From assembly GCA_016744375.1 (NCBI GenBank), contig JADGEM010000019.1, positions 1 through 64,000 on the forward strand: a stretch of 64,000 nucleotides of DNA. The letters are read 5' to 3'. The DNA comes from Gammaproteobacteria bacterium (GTDB taxonomy: Bacteria; Pseudomonadota; Gammaproteobacteria; GRL18). Shown here one piece after another: positions 8,603-17,981 of this stretch; position 1 is the first letter of the stretch; each line of letters starts with the position of its first letter. Under the pieces are notes generated by a model. The model saw only the letters and a list, made by a program, of their open reading frames with translations, was not told where the DNA came from and did not search any database. Made by a program: the position numbers and the translations under genes.

Positions 8603-10354
8603 GTGCCATTGATCACTCTGGGGCTTTCAGGCTCCCTTAATCATGATCCCTCTGCTGCGCTTTTTATTGATGGCAAACTGGTTGCTGCTGCTGAAGAGGA
8701 GCGCTTTCTTCGGGATAAACACGCTAAAGGTAAAATGCCTCTTGAGGCGACAAAATTTTGTCTGGATTATGCTGGCATTAAGCCAGAACAAATTGACATT
8801 GTTGCAGTACCCTATGCTGAAATAAATCTTTCTACTCCGGCTCGTTGGCATTATGCCAAACGATACTGGTATGCCCCGGATCGGGCTCTGGATGCTTTGT
8901 TTAATGGAAATCGCCGCTATCGTCGCTATGTCGGTTATATCAAAGCAATGTGTGAACAGATTGGTATTAACTGGGATGAGATTCAGTTTGAATCCGTTGA
9001 ACACCATCTGGCGCATGCCAGCAGTGCCTATCATCTATCTGGTTTTAAAGAAAAAACTGCGATTATGGGTATTGATGGCAAAGGTGAGTATGCCACAACA
9101 TTCTTTGGTTATGGTGAAAATGGAATAATTCATAAAATAAAAGAATTTTATGATCCTGATTCTTTGGGTGGTGTGTATGGTGCCATAACTGAATTTTTGG
9201 GCTTTGAAATGCTTGATGGCGAATTTAAAGTCATGGGTATGGCGCCGTATGGTGATCCGGATAAATACGATTTTTCCCGCCTGATCACGCTTAAAGAAAA
9301 AGCGGATGGCCTGGATTTCAGAGTGAATACGGATTTGATCAATGTGATTGGCACTCGTCGCTACAAAGAAAATGGCCAGGGCTATTATTTTTCACCCAAA
9401 TTAATTGACTGGCTCGGTCCTAAGCGGCAGGGTGATGAAATTGATGATCCCTATATAGATTATGCTGCTGCCATTCAAAAGTTGTTTGAAGAGGTGTCCT
9501 TAAAACTTATGGATTATTATCTGGGAGATATCATTAAGGAAACAGGCAAAATAGCTTTTGCCGGTGGTTCGGCTCTTAATGTTAAATTAAACCAGAAAAT
9601 TGTTGCCCGTGATGAGGTTAAAGAACTCTTTGTTCAGCCTGCCGCTTCTGATGCTGGTACAGCTATCGGTGCAGCATCATTTGCTATTGCCAAACGCGGT
9701 ATTGAGCTGGAAAAAATGGAACATGTTTTTCTGGGGCCTGAATTTACCAATGAAGAATGTATTACGGCCTGTAAAAGTTATAAACCGGAAAGTGGGCAGA
9801 GTGTTCAGTTTGAACAAATTAATGATGTCCCGAAAATAATCGCTCAGATTTTAGCCGATGGTAATCCCGTGTCCTGGTTTCAGGGGCGCATGGAGTTTGG
9901 CCCAAGAGCTTTGGGTGGACGCAGTATTTTAGGCTGTCCAAGTATTGAAGGCGTTGCCGATAGAATTAATGAACAAATAAAATTTCGTGAACGCTGGCGT
10001 CCTTTTTGCCCCAGTATGCTGGATACCGTTGCACCTCTCATGTTGAAAACTGATCACCCTGCACCTTTTATGACCTTCACCTTTGAAGTGAATGATGGCT
10101 GGGCTGAACGTGTCCCGGAGGTGGTGCATGAAGATGGTACCGCAAGGGCACATTCGGTTAAAGAGCATATAAACCCTCGCTATTATGCTTTAATTAAAGA
10201 GGTTGAAGTGTTAACCGGCAATGGTGTGGTTTTAAATACATCACTTAATCGTCGTGGTGAACCGGTCGTCTGTACACCGGAAGATGCATTGAACATGTTT
10301 TATGGTTCGGATTTGCAATACCTGATTATGCAGGACATTCTGGTGACAAAATAA
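8603..10354 (+). CDS. Carbamoyltransferase (NodU/CmcH/TobZ family), WapO-like
   Basis: A 583-residue O-carbamoyltransferase that would move a carbamoyl group from carbamoyl phosphate, through carbamoyl-AMP, to a sugar hydroxyl. The Kae1-like N-terminal domain shows GLSGSLNHDPSAAL, the metal-binding HHLAHA (134-139) and IDGKGE (157-162). The YrdC-like C-terminal half shows GRMEFGPRALGGRSI near residue 430. In Pseudomonas the equivalent gene downstream of the waaP kinases (wapO) carbamoylates core heptose II, and the same position here supports that role. The start is a GTG with AAGGA eight bases upstream; no in-frame ATG fits the conserved N-terminus. No relation to nodulation is implied. Confidence 0.9.
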   Translation: MPLITLGLSGSLNHDPSAALFIDGKLVAAAEEERFLRDKHAKGKMPLEATKFCLDYAGIKPEQIDIVAVPYAEINLSTPARWHYAKRYWYAPDRALDALFNGNRRYRRYVGYIKAMCEQIGINWDEIQFESVEHHLAHASSAYHLSGFKEKTAIMGIDGKGEYATTFFGYGENGIIHKIKEFYDPDSLGGVYGAITEFLGFEMLDGEFKVMGMAPYGDPDKYDFSRLITLKEKADGLDFRVNTDLINVIGTRRYKENGQGYYFSPKLIDWLGPKRQGDEIDDPYIDYAAAIQKLFEEVSLKLMDYYLGDIIKETGKIAFAGGSALNVKLNQKIVARDEVKELFVQPAASDAGTAIGAASFAIAKRGIELEKMEHVFLGPEFTNEECITACKSYKPESGQSVQFEQINDVPKIIAQILADGNPVSWFQGRMEFGPRALGGRSILGCPSIEGVADRINEQIKFRERWRPFCPSMLDTVAPLMLKTDHPAPFMTFTFEVNDGWAERVPEVVHEDGTARAHSVKEHINPRYYALIKEVEVLTGNGVVLNTSLNRRGEPVVCTPEDALNMFYGSDLQYLIMQDILVTK

Positions 10355-10365
10355 CAGGCTATTAA

Positions 10366-10410
10366 CTACCCCCTTTTTTAAATTAAGAGCAAGGGGGATT
10401 GAGGGGGTTC
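10366..10410 (+). repeat. G-rich intergenic repeat, copy A
   Basis: CCCCCTT (10369-10375) can pair with AAGGGGG (10391-10397), followed by ATTGAGGGGGTT. Related sequences in the same orientation occur near 20511 and 21145. The terminal GAGGGGG probably also serves as ribosome site for the ATG at 10411. Confidence 0.5.
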
Positions 10411-11532
10411 ATGATTGATCAAAAATTCGTTTTACAACTATGCCATGACTACACTTTCCCCTTTCTTGATGTGGCTCGACAATATTCCAGTTTGTTTAAA
10501 GGAACTGACTATAAAATCATAACTGTCTATCTGGTTGGCGATAGGAATGATGATGTGATTCAACAGACGGATTCTGATGATGTCATTTTCCTTGAATACC
10601 CTCAAAAAAGCTTACGAGGATTGAAGCGCGATCCCATTAAACAGCTAAAAAAAATATGTTCTCAATATGACTTTGAGTTTGCCATTGGACACCGTTATCA
10701 GGCGACTTATATCCTTCGAAATATTAAAAACCTGCCCGTTATCGGCATCAACCATTCTTTTGGGAAGTTCAAACGTTTTACTCGCCGCTGGTTTGTTAAT
10801 CATCACAAAAAAAATCTTTATCTGCTTGGGGTTTCTAATGCCATTCGCGATGAGATGAGGGCGTCTCTGCCGGGATTTCCGCAGAACCAGATACAAACCC
10901 TGTATAATCGTATTAATGTCAAACAGGTGGTTGCCAGACAGGTTAATAGTGCAGAAGCAAGAAAACACCTGGGTATTGCAGCAGACAAATATGTGTTTGC
11001 GAATGTCGGGCGACTGCATCCGGATAAAGATCAAAAAACATTGATTAATGCTTTTGCCAAAGTAGCATCCGAACTCACTGATACTATTTTAGTTATTCTC
11101 GGTCAGGGAAGGCTTGAGGATGAATTAAAAGCACAGGTAGAACAGCTGCAGCTGGAGGAACGTGTTTTCTTTCTTGGTGTTGTGCCTCATGCGATTAATT
11201 ATTATCGGGCTTTTAATAGTTTTGTTTTAAGCTCTGATAAAGAGCCTTTTGGTATGGTATTACTTGAAGCGATTATTGCTGAAGTACCCGTGATTGCCAC
11301 TAATGCGGGTGGAGCAAAAGAAGTTATTAGCAATTCACAGTATCTGTTTAATGTTGGCGATGAGAAAAAATTGATGGAACTCATGCGGAACGTATATTTG
11401 CAAGACAAGCCATCTTTGAAACTGATACAACAACAAAATTTACAATGGTTAGAGCAAAATTTTACTGATAATGCGGTACAACGAGCCTTTTGGTCATTGC
11501 CTTTTTTTAAGCATATTCACAGCGGTCAATGA
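10411..11532 (+). CDS. GT4 glycosyltransferase, LPS core (WapH-like)
   Basis: A GT-B fold retaining glycosyltransferase of about 373 residues. The C-terminal half has NVGRLHPDKDQKTLINAF, the loop typical of GT4 donor binding, and SSDKEPFGMVLLEAIIAEVP with the E-x7-E nucleotide-sugar motif. It follows the carbamoyltransferase as wapH does in Pseudomonas, so a role in extending the outer core is likely. The donor is unknown. The start is ATG at 10411, directly preceded by GAGGGGG. The ORF-track TTG at 10399 would place the intergenic repeat inside the coding region. It converges with the next minus-strand gene with only 25 nt between. Confidence 0.85.
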   Translation: MIDQKFVLQLCHDYTFPFLDVARQYSSLFKGTDYKIITVYLVGDRNDDVIQQTDSDDVIFLEYPQKSLRGLKRDPIKQLKKICSQYDFEFAIGHRYQATYILRNIKNLPVIGINHSFGKFKRFTRRWFVNHHKKNLYLLGVSNAIRDEMRASLPGFPQNQIQTLYNRINVKQVVARQVNSAEARKHLGIAADKYVFANVGRLHPDKDQKTLINAFAKVASELTDTILVILGQGRLEDELKAQVEQLQLEERVFFLGVVPHAINYYRAFNSFVLSSDKEPFGMVLLEAIIAEVPVIATNAGGAKEVISNSQYLFNVGDEKKLMELMRNVYLQDKPSLKLIQQQNLQWLEQNFTDNAVQRAFWSLPFFKHIHSGQ

Positions 11533-11557
11533 GTAATTAATTTACCAATGAATGATG

Positions 11558-12601
11558 TCACTTAATCTGAACCAGAAATTTCTCCATACATTTATTCCAC
11601 GAATGTTTCTTTAAAAAAGACTCATACCCTTTTATAGCAATTTTATTTCTTTTGTCTTCATTTTTTAAGTAGTAACTAACCTTATCAACGAGTTCTTCTG
11701 AGCTGGAATAGCTTTCAATTTCTTCGCCAATTTTAAATAGATCAGCCAGTTCCGGCGTGTGATCGGTTAGTAAAAAGCTCTGTGCTGCAAGTGTTTCAAA
11801 TATCCTTAAATTGATACCGGTTTCAACGCCAAAAAAAGTAGAACGGGTAATATTGAGAATAATTTTACTTTTAAATAACTGCTGATGAAGTGGCTCTCCC
11901 CAAATGGATTCCGGGGATATGGCTGTATTAAGTTCCGGAGAAATAACGGAATGATTTCTTTGCCATTTGCTGCCGTATACCTTTAGTTTAAATTGAGTAA
12001 GTTGCTCTAATAAATATACGCGTCTCATATCTGCACTGCCGACAAATAAAATGTCATTGACTTTGTCCGGGGTATGCAAGGGAATACTTTTGGCACCAAA
12101 AGGCAGGTGGCTGGCATCTAATTGATTAAGCTTATTAATAAATTGAGTGGTTGTTTTTGAAAAAGAAAAAATATGATCATAAATAGGCAGTTCATTATTA
12201 AAAAAATAAACCAGCTCTCTTTTATTGGTAAAAAGGTTGCAGCTATCTGTGTCATAAAGATAGAGCTCAAAACCAAATTCTTTTTTAATTTTCTGCACTT
12301 GGTTTAAATCAAAAAAGCGATATAAGAAACCAATAACAAATACAATGTCAGGCTTTGTTTCTTTAATCAGCTTAACCAGGCTATCATCTGTAAGTTTGGG
12401 GTAACGATAGTATGTTTCATTGTAAATATGTTTATGAATGGCCTTATTTATCGCGGATAGGGGTTTATAAAAAGATCTATGATTTAAATTGACTGCTGCA
12501 ACATAGTGACTGGGAATATTTAAATTATGAAAGGCCTCATCAATTTCTAAACCCATCGGCACGCCGCTGATACCATCTATAATTAATATTTTTTTATTCA
12601 T
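11558..12601 (-). CDS. CgeB-like GT-B glycosyltransferase
   Basis: A 347-residue protein resembling the CgeB/Glyco_trans_1_2 family. The N-terminal Rossmann half ends in KPDIVFVIGFLYRFF. The C-terminal half has ILFVGSADMRRVYLLEQL and NLRIFETLAAQSFLLTDHTPELADLF, the segment these proteins use for nucleotide-sugar binding. A role in building the outer core or O-antigen attachment region is likely, with donor and acceptor unknown. It is the last gene of a five-gene minus-strand operon. Its ATG lies inside the end of the upstream gene (8-nt overlap), so translation is probably coupled. Confidence 0.75.
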   Translation of the reverse strand: MNKKILIIDGISGVPMGLEIDEAFHNLNIPSHYVAAVNLNHRSFYKPLSAINKAIHKHIYNETYYRYPKLTDDSLVKLIKETKPDIVFVIGFLYRFFDLNQVQKIKKEFGFELYLYDTDSCNLFTNKRELVYFFNNELPIYDHIFSFSKTTTQFINKLNQLDASHLPFGAKSIPLHTPDKVNDILFVGSADMRRVYLLEQLTQFKLKVYGSKWQRNHSVISPELNTAISPESIWGEPLHQQLFKSKIILNITRSTFFGVETGINLRIFETLAAQSFLLTDHTPELADLFKIGEEIESYSSSEELVDKVSYYLKNEDKRNKIAIKGYESFLKKHSWNKCMEKFLVQIK

Positions 12602-13733
12602 TGGTTTTTATTGTTTTCTCTTGAACCAGCTTAAGATATTTTTCACGGTATAATTTAATATCAAAATATTTCAGCAAATGTTGAAATAAGCGATTACCTG
12701 ATTGTACTCTTTCTTGTTCAGACATTTTACAATATTTGTTCATTATATATGACAGATGCTGGATGTCTTTAGGATGTACGATTTCATCTTTATTCGTGAT
12801 AATTGCAGGTACAATGCCGACCTGGGTGGCAACAACAGGAATTTTAGCGGCCATTGCCTCAAGTACAACCAAGGAAAAACCTTCAGTGAGTGATGACAGG
12901 ACAAACACATCAAATGCTGGCATCAATAACTTTGCATCAATTATTTCTCCCGGAAAGAGAACAGCATCCTGAAGTTTCCTTTCGTTGACATACTGCAGCA
13001 ACTCAGGTTTTAATTTACCATCACCAATGAGTACTAATTTAATCTTTTTATTAGACTGATAGAGTTCTTCAAATGCCTTAATGAGATAGATATAACCTTT
13101 TACCGTGACCATGCGGCCAATGGAGCCAAAAACAAAGCTGTCAGGTTCCAGGCCAAGCTGTTTTCTTGCCTTTTCTTTAGAATAAATCCGTTGTAATAAT
13201 TTGTCAGTATCAATGGCATTGTTAATGGTGATGACATTGTCCTGATTAAATCCATAGCCAATTTTTGTTAAAGAATCATTCACTATTTGTGAGACAGTGA
13301 CAATTGTCCAGCGTTTATCTAAAAATAAAAGTGCATTGAGCTTGCGATAAAAACGATTAAAATCACCCAGATTATGTATTACACCAATACAATGGGGTAT
13401 TTTGAGGCGTTTATTCAGCTTCATCATAATATCCAAAGCCTTAAAGCGATGTGTAATGATGACATCAAATTTTTCATTGCGGCAAAATTCTAATAATTGC
13501 TGCATTAAGGGCAGTCGCAGCCCCTTCATATCATTTTTTTTTAAATTAAAATGTTTAACACGCTCACTCTGTGACTGGATACCACTGGTTCGTTCTTCTG
13601 GAGCATTGGTCAAGTATGCCGTCACTACTTCAAATTTATCCGTGGGTAATGCGGCAATGATCTCTTCTTGCAGGTCAGAAACACGAATATTACAGATGGG
13701 TTGAAGGTGTAATACTTTAATTCGTTTTGTCAT
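12594..13733 (-). CDS. GT4 glycosyltransferase
   Basis: A 379-residue GT4 family glycosyltransferase. GSIGRMVTVKGYIYLIKAFEEL marks the start of the donor-binding domain, and SSLTEGFSLVVLEAMAAKIPVVAT is the E-x7-E motif. The N-terminal half contains FDVIITHRFKALDIM, with a THR motif also seen in the core GT4 at 10411. It probably adds a sugar to the LPS outer core. Donor specificity cannot be read from sequence. It overlaps both neighbours in the minus-strand operon (17 nt with the acetyltransferase gene, 8 nt with the CgeB-like gene). Confidence 0.85.
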   Translation of the reverse strand: MTKRIKVLHLQPICNIRVSDLQEEIIAALPTDKFEVVTAYLTNAPEERTSGIQSQSERVKHFNLKKNDMKGLRLPLMQQLLEFCRNEKFDVIITHRFKALDIMMKLNKRLKIPHCIGVIHNLGDFNRFYRKLNALLFLDKRWTIVTVSQIVNDSLTKIGYGFNQDNVITINNAIDTDKLLQRIYSKEKARKQLGLEPDSFVFGSIGRMVTVKGYIYLIKAFEELYQSNKKIKLVLIGDGKLKPELLQYVNERKLQDAVLFPGEIIDAKLLMPAFDVFVLSSLTEGFSLVVLEAMAAKIPVVATQVGIVPAIITNKDEIVHPKDIQHLSYIMNKYCKMSEQERVQSGNRLFQHLLKYFDIKLYREKYLKLVQEKTIKTNE

Positions 13734-14343
13734 GATTGTTTATATGCGAGGAAAAAGAGATGAAACGATTGATATCATTGCTCTGCAGGTATTTTAAGCC
13801 TTCTTTTATTTGAGTTTCAGGCCAGTTCCACCAGCAAATAGAAAGCAGTTGCTTTATTATTTCAGGTGAAAAACGATACTTGATAATTTTTGCAGGATTG
13901 CCACCGACAATACTATAGGGTTTGACATCCTGGGTAACGATGGCACCATTGGCAATGACAGCACCATCACCAATGGTGACTCCAGATAAAATAATCACAT
14001 TTGCACAGATCCAGACGTCATTGCCAATAATTACATCGCCCTTACTAAGACCATAATCTTTAATGCTGTTATCTTCAAACATATAGCTGAGGGGTGAAGT
14101 TGTTATCCAGTCTAAACGATGTTCGCCACCGAGAAAAATCTGCACATAAGCAGAGATCGAACAAAAAGAGCCGATTTTTAGTGTCGAGCCTTCCTTCCAG
14201 TCATGAACCTCCGGCACACCATAGGAACCTCTTCCGATGATATAGTTCGGGTATTTCTTTTTAAAACGACGTGTCCGGCGTTCAAATTTGGACTGTTTTG
14301 GTTCAGATTTGAATTGCTTAAAAAAATGTTTGATCATATTCAT
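13717..14343 (-). CDS. CatB-type hexapeptide O-acetyltransferase
   Basis: A 208-residue left-handed beta-helix acetyltransferase of the xenobiotic/CatB subfamily. Hexapeptide turns run from IGRGSYG through LKIGSFCSI, IIGNDVWICANVIILSGVTIGDGAVIA to YSIVGGNPAKIIKYRF. GGEHRLDWIT carries the catalytic His loop. The tail ICWWNWPE is a hallmark of this group. In this setting it probably acetylates a core or O-antigen sugar using acetyl-CoA. The start is MNMIK at 14343; the second Met, two codons later, is equally possible. It is the third gene of the minus-strand operon. Confidence 0.86.
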   Translation of the reverse strand: MNMIKHFFKQFKSEPKQSKFERRTRRFKKKYPNYIIGRGSYGVPEVHDWKEGSTLKIGSFCSISAYVQIFLGGEHRLDWITTSPLSYMFEDNSIKDYGLSKGDVIIGNDVWICANVIILSGVTIGDGAVIANGAIVTQDVKPYSIVGGNPAKIIKYRFSPEIIKQLLSICWWNWPETQIKEGLKYLQSNDINRFISFSSHINNHDKTN

Positions 14344-14368
14344 TTGATTTAATTCTTTAGAACTACTT

Positions 14369-15238
14369 TTATTGGTGGTGTGGTAATAATAAGTAAAAAA
14401 AGCCTCTCAAAAATTTTAAATTATAATATTGTGGTGAAATTTGTTTGAGGATTTTCCAGGCGTAAACACGGTCTTTTTTTGAAACCTTCAAAAACATTCG
14501 TAACAGTACCTGGTTTTTGACATCGAGATACTCAGGTTCATTGGTATAATTTGAATAGGTTGTCATAAGACTTTCAGTCATGAACTGATAATTTTTGTAA
14601 GAATTAGTACTATGCTCGCGGTAATAAGCCAACACATCATTTAGTACTGTTATTTTATGACCGGCATGTGTAATGCGTAACCATAAATCCAGATCTTCAA
14701 GGTTACTTTCAGTATTAAAACCCTTCACTTCGGAGAGTATTGTGGCGCGGATCATGACAGTTGGAGCGGCAGGTATTTGCTTTGGTGTCAGAAACACAGT
14801 TTTAAAATCAAGCTCATGATATGGCTTTAATCGTTGCTTTGCCTTGATTTTCCCATGATCATCAATGCACAGGATATTACCCCCGACGACGGCAATATTT
14901 TCATGGGTTTCAAGATACTGCACCTGCTTTTCTGTCTTATCCAGCATTAGATAATCATCAGAACCCAGAGGTGCAATATATTTACCCTTTGCTTTGCTCA
15001 TGGCTTTATTTAAGGTTTTTGTCAGTCCTATATTGGCCTGGCGCTCAAAAGAAAAATGATATTTTTGGCTTAACTGCTCTAAAATATCGGCACTCTTATC
15101 GGATGAACCATCATCAATTACAATGAGTTCGATGTTTTTATATGTCTGCTGCACAATGCTTTCAATGCACTGAGAAATATAATCCTGGTGGTTATAGCAA
15201 GAGATAATAATGCTGACAAGCGGCTGAGTTGAGTTCAT
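14369..15238 (-). CDS. GT2 family glycosyltransferase
   Basis: A 289-residue GT-A fold inverting glycosyltransferase. VSIIISCYNHQDYISQCIESI opens the nucleotide-binding domain, ELIVIDDGSSDKSADIL gives the first acidic motif, and APLGSDDYL replaces the usual metal-binding D-x-D. EDLDLWLRI is the catalytic-base region. The C-terminus is basic and hydrophobic. It presumably adds a core sugar from an undetermined donor. It lies 9 nt after the upstream kinase-like gene in the minus-strand operon. Confidence 0.86.
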   Translation of the reverse strand: MNSTQPLVSIIISCYNHQDYISQCIESIVQQTYKNIELIVIDDGSSDKSADILEQLSQKYHFSFERQANIGLTKTLNKAMSKAKGKYIAPLGSDDYLMLDKTEKQVQYLETHENIAVVGGNILCIDDHGKIKAKQRLKPYHELDFKTVFLTPKQIPAAPTVMIRATILSEVKGFNTESNLEDLDLWLRITHAGHKITVLNDVLAYYREHSTNSYKNYQFMTESLMTTYSNYTNEPEYLDVKNQVLLRMFLKVSKKDRVYAWKILKQISPQYYNLKFLRGFFYLLLPHHQ

Positions 15239-15247
15239 TGAGACAGG

Positions 15248-15934
15248 CTATCCAGTTTCTCGGTTAATTGCCTTGAGATCACGGCTGGTTTGTAAAAATT
15301 TTTTCTTAAAATACTGTTGTGTGAAAAAAAGAGTTCTAACATGGCTGTGATTGAGATAGCCATTTTCTATGGCCTGACTCTGCTGGATAAATCGAATGTC
15401 TTCCGGTAGACGAAAAATATGTTTTAAGTTTCTTAAGCGTTTAAAAATGCTTAGCGGGAAAGGACTAATATTCATATCTGAAATATCAATCAGTCCAAAC
15501 TGTTTATCTGGTGTGTAAATTATGTTGCCAAAGTGCACAGAACGGAAAAAAATACCTTTCGAATGTAAGAGAGCAAGGAATTCACCTAGTTTTTCTAAAA
15601 ATTGATCATTTCCAGAATGACTGTTCAGGTATTCCCTGACCATTATACCTTCCAGCTGATGATAATGCACAGCTGTACGCCGAATCCCTTTGATATTATA
15701 AAGATCAATTAAAGTGATAGTGGGAATGTTCAACTGCTTTAGCTTTTTTGCATTTTTTGCAAAGCGACGAGCCGGTGAATAAATAGTGGCCTGTGACAGC
15801 AGACGTTTAACGCGAAAAAGTTTGATAATAGAATGATCAGTGAGTTCCAGCACTTTTTTACCATGCTCATCATCAGCTAGAACTGCAGAATTTTGAGTGA
15901 GACGATCAAATGCCTCAAGTGTCAATTGTTTCAT
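15248..15934 (-). CDS. Kinase-fold protein (Pseudomonas core-locus type)
   Basis: A 228-residue member of the RIO/Kdo-kinase-like superfamily. RFAKNAKKLKQLNIPT resembles the N-lobe helix of WaaP relatives. The catalytic loop has become FFRSVHFGNIIY, with His-Phe-Gly-Asn but no canonical HxD Asp. FGLIDISDM (166-174) keeps the metal-binding Asp. A protein of this kind lies beside msbA in Pseudomonas core loci, as here, so a role in LPS core modification is likely. The altered loop makes true kinase activity uncertain. It is the first gene of the minus-strand operon and is divergent from msbA across a 120-155 nt gap. Confidence 0.7.
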   Translation of the reverse strand: MKQLTLEAFDRLTQNSAVLADDEHGKKVLELTDHSIIKLFRVKRLLSQATIYSPARRFAKNAKKLKQLNIPTITLIDLYNIKGIRRTAVHYHQLEGIMVREYLNSHSGNDQFLEKLGEFLALLHSKGIFFRSVHFGNIIYTPDKQFGLIDISDMNISPFPLSIFKRLRNLKHIFRLPEDIRFIQQSQAIENGYLNHSHVRTLFFTQQYFKKKFLQTSRDLKAINRETG

Positions 15935-16089
15935 TTAACTATTTTTTTTGGCTGACAGCTCTTATTTAACCTAAGCACTGATATGAAAGTATCTCTGATT
16001 ATCCCATAAACACTGTAAAATATGCCAGTAAATGCTGAATTTGTGTTAAATATGATATGATTTATCCTTTCAAAAATAATGAGATATCA

Positions 16090-17835
16090 GTGAATACAAA
16101 AAGTAAGCAATCAGGTCTCACCGTATACATCCGCTTATTACAATATGTAAAGCCGCACTGGAAAATATTTGTACTGAGTGTTTTTGGTTATTTGCTTTAT
16201 TCCGGCTCTCAGCCATTACTTGCCAAGGTAACAGGTTGGTTGACTGATGCAGTTTACAGTAAGGATACTGAGGCTGTTTATCTGATCCCTATCAGCTTGT
16301 TGGTCATTTATTTCTTTAGAGGTTTGGGCGGTTTTATTGGTACTTACTTTTTAGCAAAAGTCTCTTTTTCTATCGTACATACCTTGCGCACAGAGATGTT
16401 TGACAAGCTGGTACTCTTACCCAATAGTTACTACGAGCAAAATAACTCTGGCCAACTGATCTCAATGATTACCTTTAATGTCGCTCAGGTGACTGGTGCA
16501 GCGACAGATGCGGTGAAAGTTATTGTCAGAGAAGGCATCACGGTTATTGCTCTGTTGGGTTTTCTCTTTTATTCTAACTGGCAACTCTCTCTAACCTTTT
16601 TAGCCATTACACCTTTGATTGGTTTTGTTGTCGCCTTTGCAAGCAAACGATTCAAAAAACTGAGCAAAAAAATTCAGGTTACCATGGGTGATATTACCCA
16701 TATCTCTTCTGAAGCGATAAATGGTTATAAAGAAGTCAAAAGCTTTGGCGGGGAGACCTATGAACAGGCTCGTTTCCTGGGTGCCAGCCAGAAGAACTAT
16801 CGGCAGAACATGAAAATGGTAATGACTTCTGCTATTAATACCCCCGTTCTACAAATGATAGTTGCCTTTGCATTATCCATGCTGGTATTTCTAGCCCTAA
16901 GTTTTCTCGATCAGATGGAGCCTGATGCTTTTATTGCCTACATTGTTGCCGCCGGTCTGCTACCTAAACCCATCCGTCAACTCAGTGAAGTCAACTCAAC
17001 TATACAAAAAGGCATTGCCGCAGCTGAGAGTGTTTTTTTGATACTGGATGAAGAGCCAGAGAAGGATATGGGTACTCTTGAGGTACAATCCATAAAAGGC
17101 CATCTGGAGTTTAAAAATATCAATTTTCAGTACCCTGATACTGAAAAAACAGTCATCAAAGATTTCAATCTAAGTATTAAGCCTGGCCAGACAGTTGCCT
17201 TTGTGGGGCGTTCCGGGAGTGGCAAGTCGACCCTTGTGAGCCTGATCTCTCGTTTTTATGATGTTAGACAGGGTGAAATCCTGCTTGATGGGGAAAATCT
17301 GGCTGATTATTCCCTGAAATCACTCAGAGAGCAAATCTCTTTAGTGACACAGGATGTGACCTTATTTAATGACACCATAGAAAAAAATATTGCCTATGGC
17401 TCACTGAGTCACCATAACCGAGATGAAGTTACCAGTGCTGCTGAATCAGCCTATGCGATGGAATTTATTGCAGAGCAATCCGATGGACTGGATACTTTGA
17501 TTGGTGAAGATGGTGTGCTTCTGTCCGGTGGACAAAGGCAGCGCCTGGCCATTGCCCGAGCCTTGCTGAAAAATTCTCCCATTCTCATCCTGGATGAAGC
17601 GACTTCAGCATTGGATACCGAGTCAGAGCGTAAAATTCAGGCAGCGTTAGAAAATGTGATGAGAGGGCGGACCACTCTGGTCATTGCTCATCGCTTATCA
17701 ACGATTGAAAATGCTGACTTGATTGTGGTTATGGACAAAGGTTCTATTATTGAAATGGGTAGCCATGATGAACTGATTGTTCATGAAGGCTTCTATAATA
17801 AGCTGCATAAGAAGCAATTTGATGATAATGAATAA
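16090..17835 (+). CDS. msbA: Lipid A export ABC transporter
   Basis: This homodimeric ABC exporter flips core-lipid A across the inner membrane. The N-terminal half has about six membrane helices (such as FVLSVFGYLLYSG and LTFLAITPLIGFVVAFA). The ATPase half has Walker A GRSGSGKST, signature LSGGQRQR, Walker B ILILDEATSALD and the switch His in VIAHRLST. The RIKKAAE-like coupling segment is AAAESVFLILDEEPEKD. I prefer the GTG at 16090, because the following residues match the E. coli MsbA N-terminus in length. The ORF-track ATG at 16057 adds 11 residues and has no ribosome site. Its position at the end of the core locus matches Pseudomonas. Confidence 0.93.
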   Translation: MNTKSKQSGLTVYIRLLQYVKPHWKIFVLSVFGYLLYSGSQPLLAKVTGWLTDAVYSKDTEAVYLIPISLLVIYFFRGLGGFIGTYFLAKVSFSIVHTLRTEMFDKLVLLPNSYYEQNNSGQLISMITFNVAQVTGAATDAVKVIVREGITVIALLGFLFYSNWQLSLTFLAITPLIGFVVAFASKRFKKLSKKIQVTMGDITHISSEAINGYKEVKSFGGETYEQARFLGASQKNYRQNMKMVMTSAINTPVLQMIVAFALSMLVFLALSFLDQMEPDAFIAYIVAAGLLPKPIRQLSEVNSTIQKGIAAAESVFLILDEEPEKDMGTLEVQSIKGHLEFKNINFQYPDTEKTVIKDFNLSIKPGQTVAFVGRSGSGKSTLVSLISRFYDVRQGEILLDGENLADYSLKSLREQISLVTQDVTLFNDTIEKNIAYGSLSHHNRDEVTSAAESAYAMEFIAEQSDGLDTLIGEDGVLLSGGQRQRLAIARALLKNSPILILDEATSALDTESERKIQAALENVMRGRTTLVIAHRLSTIENADLIVVMDKGSIIEMGSHDELIVHEGFYNKLHKKQFDDNE

Positions 17836-17842
17836 TCTTACA

Positions 17843-17864
17843 GTCAGATGCTGAAATATCTGAC
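17843..17864 (+). terminator. Hairpin after msbA
   Basis: GTCAGAT, an eight-base loop, then ATCTGAC makes a perfect seven-pair stem starting 7 nt after the msbA stop. No T-run follows, so it may be a weak or Rho-assisted terminator or an mRNA 3' stabiliser. Confidence 0.35.
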
Positions 17865-17981
17865 AGATTCTGCACCAATGTGCTGATAGTTCCCACATTA
17901 TATCTTCCGTAAAATACTTAATCAGCTGCTCAGGAAGGTCCTGACAGTTTACTTTAAAGAAAATTATTTTAAGGAAAGAAT

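Noticed and set aside
8603-10354. Nodulation gene nodU
   Set aside because: The family is shared, but the position beside waaP and a core glycosyltransferase points to LPS core carbamoylation.
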